From the NCBI RefSeq assembly GCF_009604405.1, contig NZ_WEGK01000013.1, positions 62,001-126,000 of the forward strand: a DNA stretch of 64,000 nt, given 5' to 3'. Positions within the stretch are counted from its first letter, which is position 1, and the number at the start of each line of letters is the position of its first letter. Below, in pieces: positions 49,746 to 58,775 of the stretch. The position numbers and the translations under genes are program-made. The DNA is from Nocardia macrotermitis. GTDB lineage: Bacteria > Actinomycetota > Actinomycetes > Mycobacteriales > Mycobacteriaceae. The notes under the pieces are model-generated. The model was not told the origin of the DNA. It did no database searches and saw only the letters and a program-made list of their open reading frames with translations.

Positions 49746-51710
49746 ATGACCGCACAAGCGACCCTGGAACAGATGCCCACCCACACCCGCGCGATCTCGC
49801 TGCTACAGCGCGTCATCCTGCCGCGTCCGGGCGAACCGCTCGACGTGCGCACGCTGTACCTCGAGGAGTCGGAGACCAACGCCCGTCGCGCACACGCGAT
49901 CTCGCGCACCTCGCTGTCGATCGGCGCGGAGTCCGAGGTCTCGTTCTGCACCTACTTCAACGCGGTTCCGGCCAGTTACTGGCGGCGCTGGAGTGTGCTG
50001 GGTTCGGTGGTGTTGCGGCTGGAGCTGTCCGGCCACGGCCGGGTGGACGTGTACCGCTCCAAGGCCGATGGTTCGCGAATTCACGTGCAGGGCAACGAGT
50101 TCGGCACCATGCCTGCGGACCCCGCGTCCGAGGAGGCCGCCGCGGAGTCGGTGGAGTTCGAGGTCGAGCTGGCCCCGTTCGAGGACGGCGGCTGGATCTG
50201 GTTCGACATCACCTCCGACTCGGCGGTCGAATTGCGCAGCGGCGGTTGGTATGCGCCGATCGAGGCCCCCGGCGCGGGCACCATCGCGGTCGGCATGCCC
50301 ACCTTCAACCGTCCCGGCGACGCGGTGAAAACCATTGCGGCGCTGGGCTCGGACCCGCTGGTGCTGGACAAGATCCGCGCGGTCATCATCCCGGACCAGG
50401 GCACCCGCAAGGTCGTCGACGAGCCCGGATTCGCCGAAGCCGCTGTGCCGCTGGGTGATCGGCTGGCCTTCCACAACCAGCCCAACCTCGGCGGCTCCGG
50501 CGGCTACAGCCGCGTCATGTACGAGGCGTTGAAGACCACCGACGCCGAGTACATCGTCTACATGGACGACGACATCGAGATCGAGCCGGACTGCATCCTG
50601 CGCGCGCTGGCCTTCTCCCGCTTCGCCCGCTCGCCCATCCTGACCGGCGGCCAGATGCTCAACCTGCAGGAACGCTCGCACCTGCACACCATGGGCGAGG
50701 TGGTGGACCGCTCCATCTTCATGTGGACCGCGGCCCCGAACGTCGAGTACGACCACGATTTCTCCAAGAACCCGCTGCGCGACCGCGACAACTCCAAGTT
50801 GCTGCACCGCCGCATCGACGTCGACTTCAACGGCTGGTGGACCTGCGTCATCCCGCGTCAGGTCGCCGAGGAACTGGGCCAGCCGCTGCCGCTGTTCCTG
50901 AAGTGGGACGACGTCGAATACGGTTTGCGCGCACGCGAACACGGCTATCCGACCGTCACCCTGCCGGGCGCGGCGGTCTGGCACATGGCCTGGTCCGACA
51001 AGGACGACGCGATCGACTGGCAGGCGTACTTCCACCTGCGCAACCGCCTGGTCGTGGCCTCGCTGCACCTGCCCAACGACGGCCGTCCGATGGTGGTCAA
51101 CACCATCAAGGCGACGCTGAAACACCTACTGTGCCTGGAGTATTCGACGGTCGCCATCCAGAACGAGGCGATCCGCGACTACCTCGCGGGCCCGGACAAG
51201 CTGTTCGGCCTGCTGCCCACCGCGCTGGGCAAGGTGCACGCGATGCGCAAGGAATTCCCCGACGCGGTGGTCGTGCCGTCCTCCACCGAACTGCCGCTGG
51301 CCTCGCACGCCGCGGTCAGCGCGGTCGGCGAGCCGGGCAATCCGATCGCGAAGGTCGCGCGTCTCGGAAAGGGCCTGCTGCACAACGTCCGCAAGGCCGA
51401 CCCGCGCCATCACGAGACCCCGCAGTTGAACGTCCCGACGCTGGACGCGCGCTGGTTCCTGCTCTCGCAGGTGGACGGCGTCACCGTCACCACCGCCGAC
51501 GGCCGCGGCGTGGTGTACCGCAAGCGTGATCCGCGCAAGGCGCTCGAGCTGTTCAAGGAGGCGATGCGGCTGCGCCGGGAACTGGCCGAACGCTTCCCCG
51601 AGGTGCGCAACCAGTATCGTGCGGCGCACGCGAAGCTGACCAGCACCGCGGCCTGGGAGGATGTCTTCGGCATCGCTCCGGACGCGCGCACACAGGAGAA
51701 CTCGAAATGA
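49746..51710 (+). CDS. glfT2: galactofuranosyltransferase GlfT2
   Basis: A 654-residue bifunctional polymerising enzyme that adds alternating beta-1,5 and beta-1,6 Galf units. An N-terminal beta-sandwich (to about residue 150) precedes the GT-A domain: VGMPTFNRPGDAVKTI, then the metal-binding YMDDDIEIEP, and the catalytic WDDVEYGLRAREHGY and AWSDKDDAIDWQAYFHLRNR region. The C-terminal helical domain is complete. It lies 31 bases after glf and overlaps the PAP2 gene by 4 bases. Length and all motifs match the mycobacterial enzyme (Rv3808c). Confidence 0.97.
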   Translation: MTAQATLEQMPTHTRAISLLQRVILPRPGEPLDVRTLYLEESETNARRAHAISRTSLSIGAESEVSFCTYFNAVPASYWRRWSVLGSVVLRLELSGHGRVDVYRSKADGSRIHVQGNEFGTMPADPASEEAAAESVEFEVELAPFEDGGWIWFDITSDSAVELRSGGWYAPIEAPGAGTIAVGMPTFNRPGDAVKTIAALGSDPLVLDKIRAVIIPDQGTRKVVDEPGFAEAAVPLGDRLAFHNQPNLGGSGGYSRVMYEALKTTDAEYIVYMDDDIEIEPDCILRALAFSRFARSPILTGGQMLNLQERSHLHTMGEVVDRSIFMWTAAPNVEYDHDFSKNPLRDRDNSKLLHRRIDVDFNGWWTCVIPRQVAEELGQPLPLFLKWDDVEYGLRAREHGYPTVTLPGAAVWHMAWSDKDDAIDWQAYFHLRNRLVVASLHLPNDGRPMVVNTIKATLKHLLCLEYSTVAIQNEAIRDYLAGPDKLFGLLPTALGKVHAMRKEFPDAVVVPSSTELPLASHAAVSAVGEPGNPIAKVARLGKGLLHNVRKADPRHHETPQLNVPTLDARWFLLSQVDGVTVTTADGRGVVYRKRDPRKALELFKEAMRLRRELAERFPEVRNQYRAAHAKLTSTAAWEDVFGIAPDARTQENSK

Positions 51711-52306
51711 CCGCAGAAGCCGCCGACGCGACCGGTGGGTCGCCCGGACTGCACGTCGTGCCCGATCCGCAGCACCGGTCGGCCGAGGTCAAGATCCTCA
51801 ACGCCGTGCAGGGCACGATCGGGGCCGACCCGTCGGTGATCTCCGCCGCGCGCGGCATGTCGCACTTCGGTGAGCACGCGCTGGGCTGGATGGCCATCGG
51901 CGCGGTCGGCGCGCTGGTCGACAAGCGGCGTCGGCGGCAGTGGGCCGGGGTCGCGGTCGGCGCGTTCGGGTCGCACGCGGCCTCGGTCGTCATCAAACGG
52001 ATCGTCCGGCGTAAACGTCCGCACGATCCGTCGGTGCAGGTCAACGTGTCGACGCCGAGCAAACTGAGTTTCCCGTCCTCGCACGCGACCTCCACCACGG
52101 CGGCTGCGGTGTTGCTCGGACGACTGACCGGGCTACCCTTGCCTGCGGTGCTCGTGCCCCCGATGCTGCTCTCCCGGTTGGTTCTGGGAGTGCACTACCC
52201 CTCCGACGTGCTCGCCGGTTCCGCGCTGGGCGCCGCGTCCGCAGCCGCCGTGCTAGCCGCCGAAAAGAGATTGACCAGTGACCGCACAGGAAAGAGCCCT
52301 CGCTGA
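51707..52306 (+). CDS. PAP2-family phosphatase, probable decaprenylphosphoryl-5-phosphoribose phosphatase
   Basis: 199 residues with the three PAP2 catalytic blocks: KRIVRRKRP, PSSHATSTTA and SRLVLGVHYPSDVLAG. The position between glfT2 and ubiA equals Rv3807c, proposed to remove the 5-phosphate from DPPR before epimerisation to the arabinose donor. About three or four transmembrane helices are expected. The ATG overlaps the glfT2 stop (ATGA), so it is translationally coupled. The function rests on context and motif. Confidence 0.9.
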   Translation: MTAEAADATGGSPGLHVVPDPQHRSAEVKILNAVQGTIGADPSVISAARGMSHFGEHALGWMAIGAVGALVDKRRRRQWAGVAVGAFGSHAASVVIKRIVRRKRPHDPSVQVNVSTPSKLSFPSSHATSTTAAAVLLGRLTGLPLPAVLVPPMLLSRLVLGVHYPSDVLAGSALGAASAAAVLAAEKRLTSDRTGKSPR

Positions 52307-52307
52307 A

Positions 52308-53252
52308 ATGAGTGAAGAGCCGACCGGCACCGACCTCGACGAAGCCGTCTTGAAGGGCCCGCCCAAGACGCTGGCCGGGGGTCTGATCAAGACCATGCGG
52401 CCGCGTCAGTGGGTCAAGAACGTCCTGGTGCTGGCGGCGCCGCTGGCGGCGGGCAAACTGCCCGACGGCAGTTACGCGATCGCCGATCTGACCAGGGACT
52501 GGCACATCGGCATCGCGTTCGTGGTCTTCTGCATGGCGGCCTCGGGTATCTACCTGATCAACGACGCGATGGACGTGGAGGCCGACCGGGCCCACCCGAC
52601 CAAGCGGTACCGGCCCATCGCGGCCGGTGTGGTGCCGGTCAACCTGGCCTTCGCGCTGTCGGTCGTGCTGCTGGTCGGTTCGCTGCTGATCTCCTTCGTC
52701 GCGGCCTGGCAGCTCGCGGTCACCATGGCGGTGTACATCGCGATCCAGCTGGGCTACTGCTTCGGCCTGAAACATCAAGCGGTGCTGGACATCTGCATCG
52801 TGTCCTCGGGCTTCCTGCTGCGCGCGGTGGCCGGTGGCGCGGCGGCGAACATCCACCTGTCGCAGTGGTTCCTGCTGATCATGGCGTTCGGCTCGCTGTT
52901 CATGGCGGCCGGAAAGCGCTACGCGGAGTTGAAGATCGCGCTGGACACCGGCGCGAAGATCCGTAAGTCGTTGCAGTACTACACGCCCACCTACCTGCGT
53001 TTCGTCTGGACGATCTCGGCGACCGCGCTGGTGGTGTTCTACGGCCTGTGGGCGTTCGAGACCGATCACAAGCGCACCCTGTGGTACGCCATCTCGATGA
53101 TTCCGTTTACTATCGCAGTCCTGCGTTACGCGGTCGACGTCGATGGCGGCGAGGCCGGAGAACCTGAAGAGATCGCGCTGGGCGACCGCGTATTGCAGTT
53201 CCTGGCCATCGCCTTGATCGGAGCGGTAGGTGTCGCTGTCTATCTCACCTGA
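52308..53252 (+). CDS. ubiA: decaprenyl-phosphate phosphoribosyltransferase (UbiA family)
   Basis: 314 residues, about nine transmembrane helices, UbiA prenyltransferase superfamily. It makes decaprenylphosphoryl-5-phosphoribose from PRPP, the first step to the arabinan donor. IKTMRPRQWVKNVLVLAAPL is the conserved N-terminus. The first Asp motif is YLINDAMDVEADRAHPTKRY and the second is AGKRYAELK; AVDVDGGEAGEPEEIAL is near the C-terminus. The ATG at 52308 matches mycobacterial Rv3806c (MSED...); a GTG at 52278 overlapping the PAP2 gene is less likely. Essential in mycobacteria and a benzothiazinone/ethambutol-resistance-linked step. Confidence 0.95.
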   Translation: MSEEPTGTDLDEAVLKGPPKTLAGGLIKTMRPRQWVKNVLVLAAPLAAGKLPDGSYAIADLTRDWHIGIAFVVFCMAASGIYLINDAMDVEADRAHPTKRYRPIAAGVVPVNLAFALSVVLLVGSLLISFVAAWQLAVTMAVYIAIQLGYCFGLKHQAVLDICIVSSGFLLRAVAGGAAANIHLSQWFLLIMAFGSLFMAAGKRYAELKIALDTGAKIRKSLQYYTPTYLRFVWTISATALVVFYGLWAFETDHKRTLWYAISMIPFTIAVLRYAVDVDGGEAGEPEEIALGDRVLQFLAIALIGAVGVAVYLT

Positions 53253-55254
53253 CGAGATGCTGGCAGACGGGGAACAGCGGGAGGGGACGGACGGTTCGGG
53301 CGATACGCTCGACCGTGTCCGGCTACGTGATCCCGCACGTCGTTTCGCGCTGTTCGCTCGCCTGGCATTCGTCGGTGGGGTGGTCACCACCGTGGTCGTG
53401 TTCGCCTGTGGCGCCTGGGCGCGCCGCTGGATCGCGGACGACGGCCTGATCGTGCTGCGCACCGTGCGCAATCTGCTGGCCGGCAACGGCCCGGTCTTCA
53501 ACGCGGGTGATCGCGTGGAGACCAACACCAGTGCCGCGTGGACCTATGTGATCTGGTTCTTCAGCTGGATCACGCACGCGCGCCTGGAATACGTGAGCCT
53601 GTTCACCGCACTGACGCTCTCGCTGCTCGCGATCACGTTCGCGATGTTGGGCGCGGCGCGGCTGTGGGGCGGCGCGGCAACGCAATTGCTGCTTCCGGCC
53701 GGTGCGATCGTCTACATCGCGGTGCCCCCGGCCCGCGACTACGCCACCTCCGGCCTGGAGAACTGCCTGGTCATCTTCTGGCTGGGCGTGCTGTGGTATC
53801 TGCTGATGCGCTGGTCGCAGGCCGAACGTGTGCGGCTGCCAAACCTTTTCGGCCTGGTGTTCTGGGCCGGGTTGTGCTGGGTGGTGCGGCCGGAGATGAC
53901 CATTCTCGGCGGGCTGGCCCTGATGCTGGTGTTCTGCGCGCCGATGCCCGCCTCGCGGCTGCGTCCGATCCTGTTGCGCGCCTGCGTCGTCGTGGTCGGC
54001 GGCGCCGTGCCGGTGGGGTATCAGATCTGGCGGATGGGTTACTACGGACTTCCGGTGCCCAACACCGCGGTCGCCAAGGAGGCGGGCGGTGCGAAGTGGG
54101 GACAGGGTTTCAAATATCTGTGGGATCTGAGCGGGCCGTACTTCCTGTGGGCGCCGCTGCTGGTGTTGGCGATCGTCGCGGTGGTGATCCTGCGGTCGCG
54201 CCGGGCGCAGCGTGCGTCGGTTGCCGACGACGATTCGGAATCGACTGCGACACCGGGACGTTCGGGTCTGCTCGGCCGGATCGAAAGCGTCCGGCAGCAG
54301 CTGCGCACCTCGCGCGCGGTGGTCACGTTGTTCCTGGTCGGCGCGGTACTGCTGATCATCTTCGAACTGCGCGTCGGCGGCGATTTCATGCACGGCCGAA
54401 TGCTGTTGCCGCAGTTGTTCATTCTGCTGCTGCCGGTGTCGGTGCTGCCGGTGTGGCGGTTCGGCGCGGTGGCACGCGGTGCGCTGCACCGGAATTGGGC
54501 GTTCGCGCTGCCGGTGGTCTGGGTGGCGATGATCGTCTGGGCGTTCTTCGCGGCGAACACCACCGGGAACAAGTCCGGTGCGGGGATCAGCGCGGACGGC
54601 ATCGTCGACGAGCGGATCTACTACGTGCTCAACAGCGGTCACGATCATCCGATCCTGGCCGAGGACTATCTGGACTATCCGCGCATGCGCGCGATGGTCG
54701 ACGATATCGACAACACCCCGAACGGCGGCCTGCTGCTGAACTCGCCGTCGTTCATGATGTGGTACATCGCGCCGCCGCCGCTGCCGATCCCGGCGGGCGG
54801 GGCCGATCACACCGTGTACTTCCTGAATCTGGGTATGACCAGCATGAATGTTCCGCTGGACGTGCGCGTCATCGATCAGGAGGGCCTGGCCTACCCGCTG
54901 GCCGCGCATTCGGACCGCCTCACCGACGGCCGCATCGGCCACGACAAGAGCCTCTACCCGGACTGGCCGCTGGCCGACACCGGCATGGTCGACATCCATC
55001 CGTGGATGCCCTGGTATCTGGACGAGAAGTGGGCCAAGCAGGCGCACGCCGCGCTGACCTGCCCGGCCACCCAGGATCTGCTGGCCTCCTCGCGGGCGCC
55101 GCTGACGCTCTCGCGGTTCAAGCACAACCTGGTCCAGGCGTGGGGATTCTCCAAGTACCGCATCGATCGGGTGCCCAAGTACGAGATCGAGCGCTGTCAT
55201 CTGGTGGACCCGGCTCCGACGCCGCCCCCGCCGGTGCTCACCCCGCCGAAGTAG
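53230..55254 (+). CDS. aftB: arabinofuranosyltransferase AftB-like (terminal beta-1,2)
   Basis: A 674-residue GT-C membrane glycosyltransferase, apparent counterpart of Rv3805c. The first periplasmic loop carries the catalytic acidic pair typical of GT-C enzymes (RRWIADDGLIVLRTVRNLLA), followed by GNGPVFNAGDRVETNTSAAW. About nine or ten transmembrane helices extend to residue ~450, then a periplasmic C-terminal domain (DMVDIHPWMPWYLDE-like region). It uses decaprenylphosphoryl arabinose to cap arabinan chains, where mycolates later attach. The GTG at 53230 has GGAGCGGTAG upstream and overlaps ubiA by 23 bases; a start at 53257 is possible. Confidence 0.92.
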   Translation: MSLSISPDEMLADGEQREGTDGSGDTLDRVRLRDPARRFALFARLAFVGGVVTTVVVFACGAWARRWIADDGLIVLRTVRNLLAGNGPVFNAGDRVETNTSAAWTYVIWFFSWITHARLEYVSLFTALTLSLLAITFAMLGAARLWGGAATQLLLPAGAIVYIAVPPARDYATSGLENCLVIFWLGVLWYLLMRWSQAERVRLPNLFGLVFWAGLCWVVRPEMTILGGLALMLVFCAPMPASRLRPILLRACVVVVGGAVPVGYQIWRMGYYGLPVPNTAVAKEAGGAKWGQGFKYLWDLSGPYFLWAPLLVLAIVAVVILRSRRAQRASVADDDSESTATPGRSGLLGRIESVRQQLRTSRAVVTLFLVGAVLLIIFELRVGGDFMHGRMLLPQLFILLLPVSVLPVWRFGAVARGALHRNWAFALPVVWVAMIVWAFFAANTTGNKSGAGISADGIVDERIYYVLNSGHDHPILAEDYLDYPRMRAMVDDIDNTPNGGLLLNSPSFMMWYIAPPPLPIPAGGADHTVYFLNLGMTSMNVPLDVRVIDQEGLAYPLAAHSDRLTDGRIGHDKSLYPDWPLADTGMVDIHPWMPWYLDEKWAKQAHAALTCPATQDLLASSRAPLTLSRFKHNLVQAWGFSKYRIDRVPKYEIERCHLVDPAPTPPPPVLTPPK

Positions 55255-55618
55255 CTCGTCCGACCGGGCGGCGGACACCGTCGTGATGTGTCCAAACCTG
55301 TTATTTGCTGTGAAGTTACTGTGTATTTCGACGTGCGGTCCGGCGCGGTCGGTTTCCCGGCCGACCGGACGAACGTCCAGGTCAGCTGGGTAACGAATCG
55401 TTATCCCGAGTTGTCCGCGAACCCCGGTCGTGATGTGCTGGACACCCGTTCCGCACGGCGTTTTCCGGTACTTCGTATCATTTCGGTAACGCTGCGGCAT
55501 GGTTCGCGCGATAAGCTCACCGAGTACTTCCGTCCGGCGGTGCAGGCCCGCTTGTGCTGGTGGACGGACCGCATGACGCGGCCGAGCCCGGCCGCACAAG
55601 GGAAGGGCCGAACAGGAT
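55255..55618. promoter_or_regulatory. 364-base leader/promoter region before the first mycolyltransferase
   Basis: No gene is seen. The region is less GC-rich at its start (TGTTATTTGCTGTGAAGTTA) and must hold the promoter for the mycolyltransferase. A GATAAG at 55509-55514 could be a -10 box, but I cannot define the start site. No recognisable riboswitch or operator. Confidence 0.4.
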
Positions 55619-56731
55619 ATGCGAGGCGTGACTGTGCGTTGGGCGCAGGAGAGACGTCGGAGACGGTCGCCGGATCAGGCGGCTCGACGACGCACCGGCT
55701 GGATGCGGCGCTCGGCGCTCGGATTGGCGTTGGCCACGCTGCTGCCGCTGGGAATGTCCGCGGCTCAGGCGGGGACCGCGTCCGCGGCGTTCACCCCCAC
55801 CGGATTCGACTTCTGGGTCGATTCGTCGGTCATGGGTCCGATCAAGTCGCGGGTCTTCCGCGCCGCCGACGGCAACACCGACCGCGTGGTGTACGCGCTC
55901 GACGGTGAGCGCGCCGGCCTGGACCTGTCCGGCTGGGAGATCAACACCAACGTCGCCAATGCGCTGACCCGCGCCAACATCAACGTGGTGATGCCGGTCG
56001 GCGGCCAGTCCAGTTTCTACATGGACTGGAATTCGCCCAGCTCGTTCCTGGGCATTCCGCCGCAGGCCGGTTCGTCGGGGTCGTCCTCGGGCTCCTCGTC
56101 GGGTTCGGGCGGCTTGCAGATCCTCGGGCAGGGCCCGGGCAAGAGCTACCGGTACGACTGGGAATCCTTCGTCACCCGCGATCTGCGCAACGCGCTGCAC
56201 GACCGGCTCGGCTTCCGCACCACGCGCAACGGCGTGTTCGGACTGTCGATGGGCGGTAGCGCGGCGCTCACCCTGGCCGCCCACCACCCGGACATGTTCC
56301 ACTACGCGGGCGCGTACTCGGGTTATCTGAACATCTCCGCGCCCGGTATGCGAGAAGCGTTGCGCGCGGCCATGATCGACGCCGGTGGGTACAACATCGA
56401 TTCGATGGCCCCGCCGTGGAGCCCGAAGTGGTACTACATGGATCCGTTCGTGTTCGCGCCGCAGTTGAAGGCCAACAACACCAGGCTGTGGATCGCGGCG
56501 GGCAGCGGTATTCCGGGTCTGGGCGATGTGTCCAATGCGATGGACGTCATCCAGGGCTCCCCGCTCGAGGCGTTGGCGCTGGCCAATACCCGGGCCTTCC
56601 AGGTCCGCATGCTGAGCCTGGGCGCCCGCAACGTCACCTACGACTTCCCCTCCCTCGGTGTGCACAACTGGCACAACTGGGAGGCCGAGGTCGACAAGAT
56701 GATCCCGGATCTGTCCGCCAACATCGGCTGA
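55619..56731 (+). CDS. mycolyltransferase, antigen 85 family (1)
   Basis: 370 residues. A long basic N-terminus and signal sequence end near ASAAF. The alpha/beta-hydrolase body has MGPIKSRVF, VYALDGERA, VMPVGGQSSFYMDW, the nucleophile in GLSMGGSAAL, the acid in SPLEALALANT, and the His in GVHNWHNW, so the triad is intact. A Ser/Gly insert (SSGSSSGSSSGSGG) follows the SSFY loop, between it and the PGKSYRYDWESF segment. It transfers mycolates between trehalose mycolates and arabinogalactan outside the membrane. First of four such genes in a row, followed by a strong terminator. Confidence 0.94.
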   Translation: MRGVTVRWAQERRRRRSPDQAARRRTGWMRRSALGLALATLLPLGMSAAQAGTASAAFTPTGFDFWVDSSVMGPIKSRVFRAADGNTDRVVYALDGERAGLDLSGWEINTNVANALTRANINVVMPVGGQSSFYMDWNSPSSFLGIPPQAGSSGSSSGSSSGSGGLQILGQGPGKSYRYDWESFVTRDLRNALHDRLGFRTTRNGVFGLSMGGSAALTLAAHHPDMFHYAGAYSGYLNISAPGMREALRAAMIDAGGYNIDSMAPPWSPKWYYMDPFVFAPQLKANNTRLWIAAGSGIPGLGDVSNAMDVIQGSPLEALALANTRAFQVRMLSLGARNVTYDFPSLGVHNWHNWEAEVDKMIPDLSANIG

Positions 56732-56746
56732 TCCGCCGGGTAACAG

Positions 56747-56785
56747 AATGGCCGCGTACGGAGTGCCTCTCCGTACGCGGCCATT
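56747..56785 (+). terminator. terminator hairpin of mycolyltransferase 1
   Basis: AATGGCCGCGTACGGA (56747-56762) pairs perfectly with TCCGTACGCGGCCATT (56770-56785), 16 bp, 16 bases after the stop. Followed by a T-containing stretch (GTTCGGTTAAC). Confidence 0.9.
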
Positions 56786-56862
56786 GTTCGGTTAACATTC
56801 TCGCCTATTGAGATCCAGCTGAGGATCACCTCGTTTCAATTCCTCGGACAGACGTCAACCCC

Positions 56863-56985
56863 AAGGTTCGCGGCCCGTCTTGCCGTTCGGACGCGTGGCG
56901 GGTGCGAGGAACGAGTGCCCGACACGGGGCCGAACGGCAAGACCTCGGGGGCCGCGAACACGCCGGAGCGAAGCGGAGGCAATTC
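56863..56985 (+). ncRNA. candidate structured RNA element, copy A
   Basis: An outer 11-bp stem (56866-56876 with 56949-56959) stacks on a perfect 14-bp stem (56877-56890 with 56930-56943) through a 5-base bulge. The stem encloses a 39-nt loop (56891-56929) and is followed by a conserved tail (CGCCGGAGCGAAGCGGAGGC, ending near 56980). Copy B at 62785 has the identical loop and compensatory stem changes. It lies after the terminator of mycolyltransferase 1 and about 160 bases before mycolyltransferase 2. Strand is assigned from the downstream genes and is not proven. Confidence 0.7.
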
Positions 56986-57143
56986 AACACTGCGTGGTCG
57001 ATACTCGTTCTGTTGTCGACGTCCGTGCTGTACGGGGGCGCACCGTATGCGCCGAGGAGTTCGTCTGTGTTGTCCGAATAGATGGGGTATCGGGCCGCGA
57101 GCGGGTATGCGGAGACCGATGCCCGAGCGAAAGGCGAGACCCG

Positions 57144-58265
57144 ATGCGATTTGCGCCCAGGAAGCCAGGCTTCGGTTCACCCGGCATCCGACGATCGTGG
57201 CCCGGCCGGGGGTTCGGCCGCTCGGCGCGGAAGTGGTTCGGCCGCACGGCGGTGGCGGCGGCGTTGGTCGTGGTGATGCCGATCGGGCTGTCGATCCAGG
57301 GGGAAGTGCCGAGGGCCGCGGCGGCATTCGATCCGCACGCCTTCGACTTCTGGGTGAACAATGCGGCGATGGGTCCGGTGAAGACCCGGATCCTGCGCGC
57401 CCGCGACGGTAATACCAATCGCGTCGTCTACGCGCTGGACGGTATGCGCGCCCGGCAGGACCTCAATGGCTGGGAGATCGAGACCAATGTGGCCGAGGTG
57501 CTGGCCAACTGGAATATCAATGTGGTGATGCCGGTCGGCGGCCAGTCCAGCTTCTACGCGGACTGGAATGCGCCGAGTTCGTTCTTCGGGCTGCCGCCGA
57601 CCAATTTCGGGTCCTCGAGCGGATCGGGCGCGACCGAGACGTTCATGTCCGGTCCCGGTAAGTCCTACCGGTACGACTGGGAGACGTTCCTGACCCGGGA
57701 TCTGCGCAACGCGCTGCACGACCGGCTCGGCTTCCGAACCACCCGCAACGGCGCGTTCGGCCTGTCCATGGGCGGCAGCGCGGCGCTGATGCTGGCCGCG
57801 TACCACCCGGATCAGTTCAGTTTCGCCGGGTCGTTCTCCGGATATCTCAATGTGTCCGCGCCCGGTATGCGCGAGGCGATCCGGACCGCGATGATCGATG
57901 CGGGCGGCTACAACGTCGATTCGATGGCCCCGCCGTGGGGGCCGAAGTGGCTGGCCATGGATCCGTTCGTGTTCGCGCCGCGGCTGGTCGCGAACAACAC
58001 GAGGCTGTGGATCGCGGCCGGTAGCGCCGTGCCCGACCAGGCGGATCTGGCCCCGCCGGTGGGCGCCGCCGCGGATCGGGTGGTCCGCGGTATGCCGCTG
58101 GAATTCCTGGCGCTGCTGAACACCCGGTCGTTCCAGGTGCGAATGCAGACCCTCGGCGCGCGCAACGCGGTGTATTCGTTCCCCAATTACGGCATCCACG
58201 ACTGGATCAACTGGAGTAACGAGGCGTACCGGATGATTCCGGACATGTCGCGCAATATCGGCTGA
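57144..58265 (+). CDS. mycolyltransferase, antigen 85 family (2)
   Basis: 373 residues. A basic N-terminus (KPGFGSPGIRRSW...) and signal helix (AVAAALVVVMPIGLSI) precede FDFWVNNAAMGPVKTRIL. Catalytic elements: VYALDGMRARQD, VMPVGGQSSFYADW, nucleophile GLSMGGSAAL, acid MPLEFLALLNT, His GIHDWINW; the triad is intact. Closely related to gene 1, including the DLRNALHDRLGFRTTRNG segment, so the pair arose by duplication. ATG 57144 follows AAGGCGAG. Candidate RNA copy A lies upstream; it is followed by a terminator. Confidence 0.94.
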   Translation: MRFAPRKPGFGSPGIRRSWPGRGFGRSARKWFGRTAVAAALVVVMPIGLSIQGEVPRAAAAFDPHAFDFWVNNAAMGPVKTRILRARDGNTNRVVYALDGMRARQDLNGWEIETNVAEVLANWNINVVMPVGGQSSFYADWNAPSSFFGLPPTNFGSSSGSGATETFMSGPGKSYRYDWETFLTRDLRNALHDRLGFRTTRNGAFGLSMGGSAALMLAAYHPDQFSFAGSFSGYLNVSAPGMREAIRTAMIDAGGYNVDSMAPPWGPKWLAMDPFVFAPRLVANNTRLWIAAGSAVPDQADLAPPVGAAADRVVRGMPLEFLALLNTRSFQVRMQTLGARNAVYSFPNYGIHDWINWSNEAYRMIPDMSRNIG

Positions 58266-58275
58266 GCGGCAGCTA

Positions 58276-58311
58276 CATTCGGCCCGGGACCAGCAGGTTC
58301 CGGGCCGAATG
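58276..58311 (+). terminator. terminator hairpin of mycolyltransferase 2
   Basis: CATTCGGCCCGG (58276-58287) pairs with CCGGGCCGAATG (58300-58311), 12 bp, 10 bases after the stop; TCGTTCC follows. Confidence 0.85.
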
Positions 58312-58775
58312 TCGTTCCGGTGGCGTCCATGTGACACGGATTGTCTTGGGCCGCGCGGCAATTCGGATATGTGAACGGGCGGAAACGGTGATCGGGCGGT
58401 GCGGTTTCCATGATCGTTACCGCCCGGATGAATTCCCGGCGCGCACCGGTTCGAGCGGATTCCCAGTTACCACGAATTCCTGGATCGGGGAAGGGTTCCC
58501 GCGACATAACCGCCCGAACGCGATAGGGTCACTGCACGATTACGAAAGGTCTCGGGCGGATTTCGGACACGGCATCCACCCCGTCTTGCTAACCGCGGAT
58601 CCGTCGAATATGGTCCAGCGAGCGCAAGTGTGACCACCCTCGTAGACGCGCCGTGGCTCGCTTCGGAGATCGGGATCCGATGTGAGTGTGTACCGTGCCG
58701 CCGACAGCAGTTCGACTGCGGTTGCGCGGTACGCCTACAACAGCAGACTACAGCAGCAGAAAGTGAGCAGTATCC
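58312..58775. promoter_or_regulatory. 464-base intergenic region before mycolyltransferase 3
   Basis: No gene with a start site or family resemblance is visible on either strand. It must hold the promoter of the next gene. A run of CAG/CAACAGCAG-type triplets (about 58736-58757) lies just upstream of its ATG. Confidence 0.4.

Noticed and set aside
53323..55599. A 758-residue minus-strand open frame opposite aftB
   Set aside because: Shadow of the GT-C gene: His/Arg/Gln-rich, no family motif, no ribosome-binding site.
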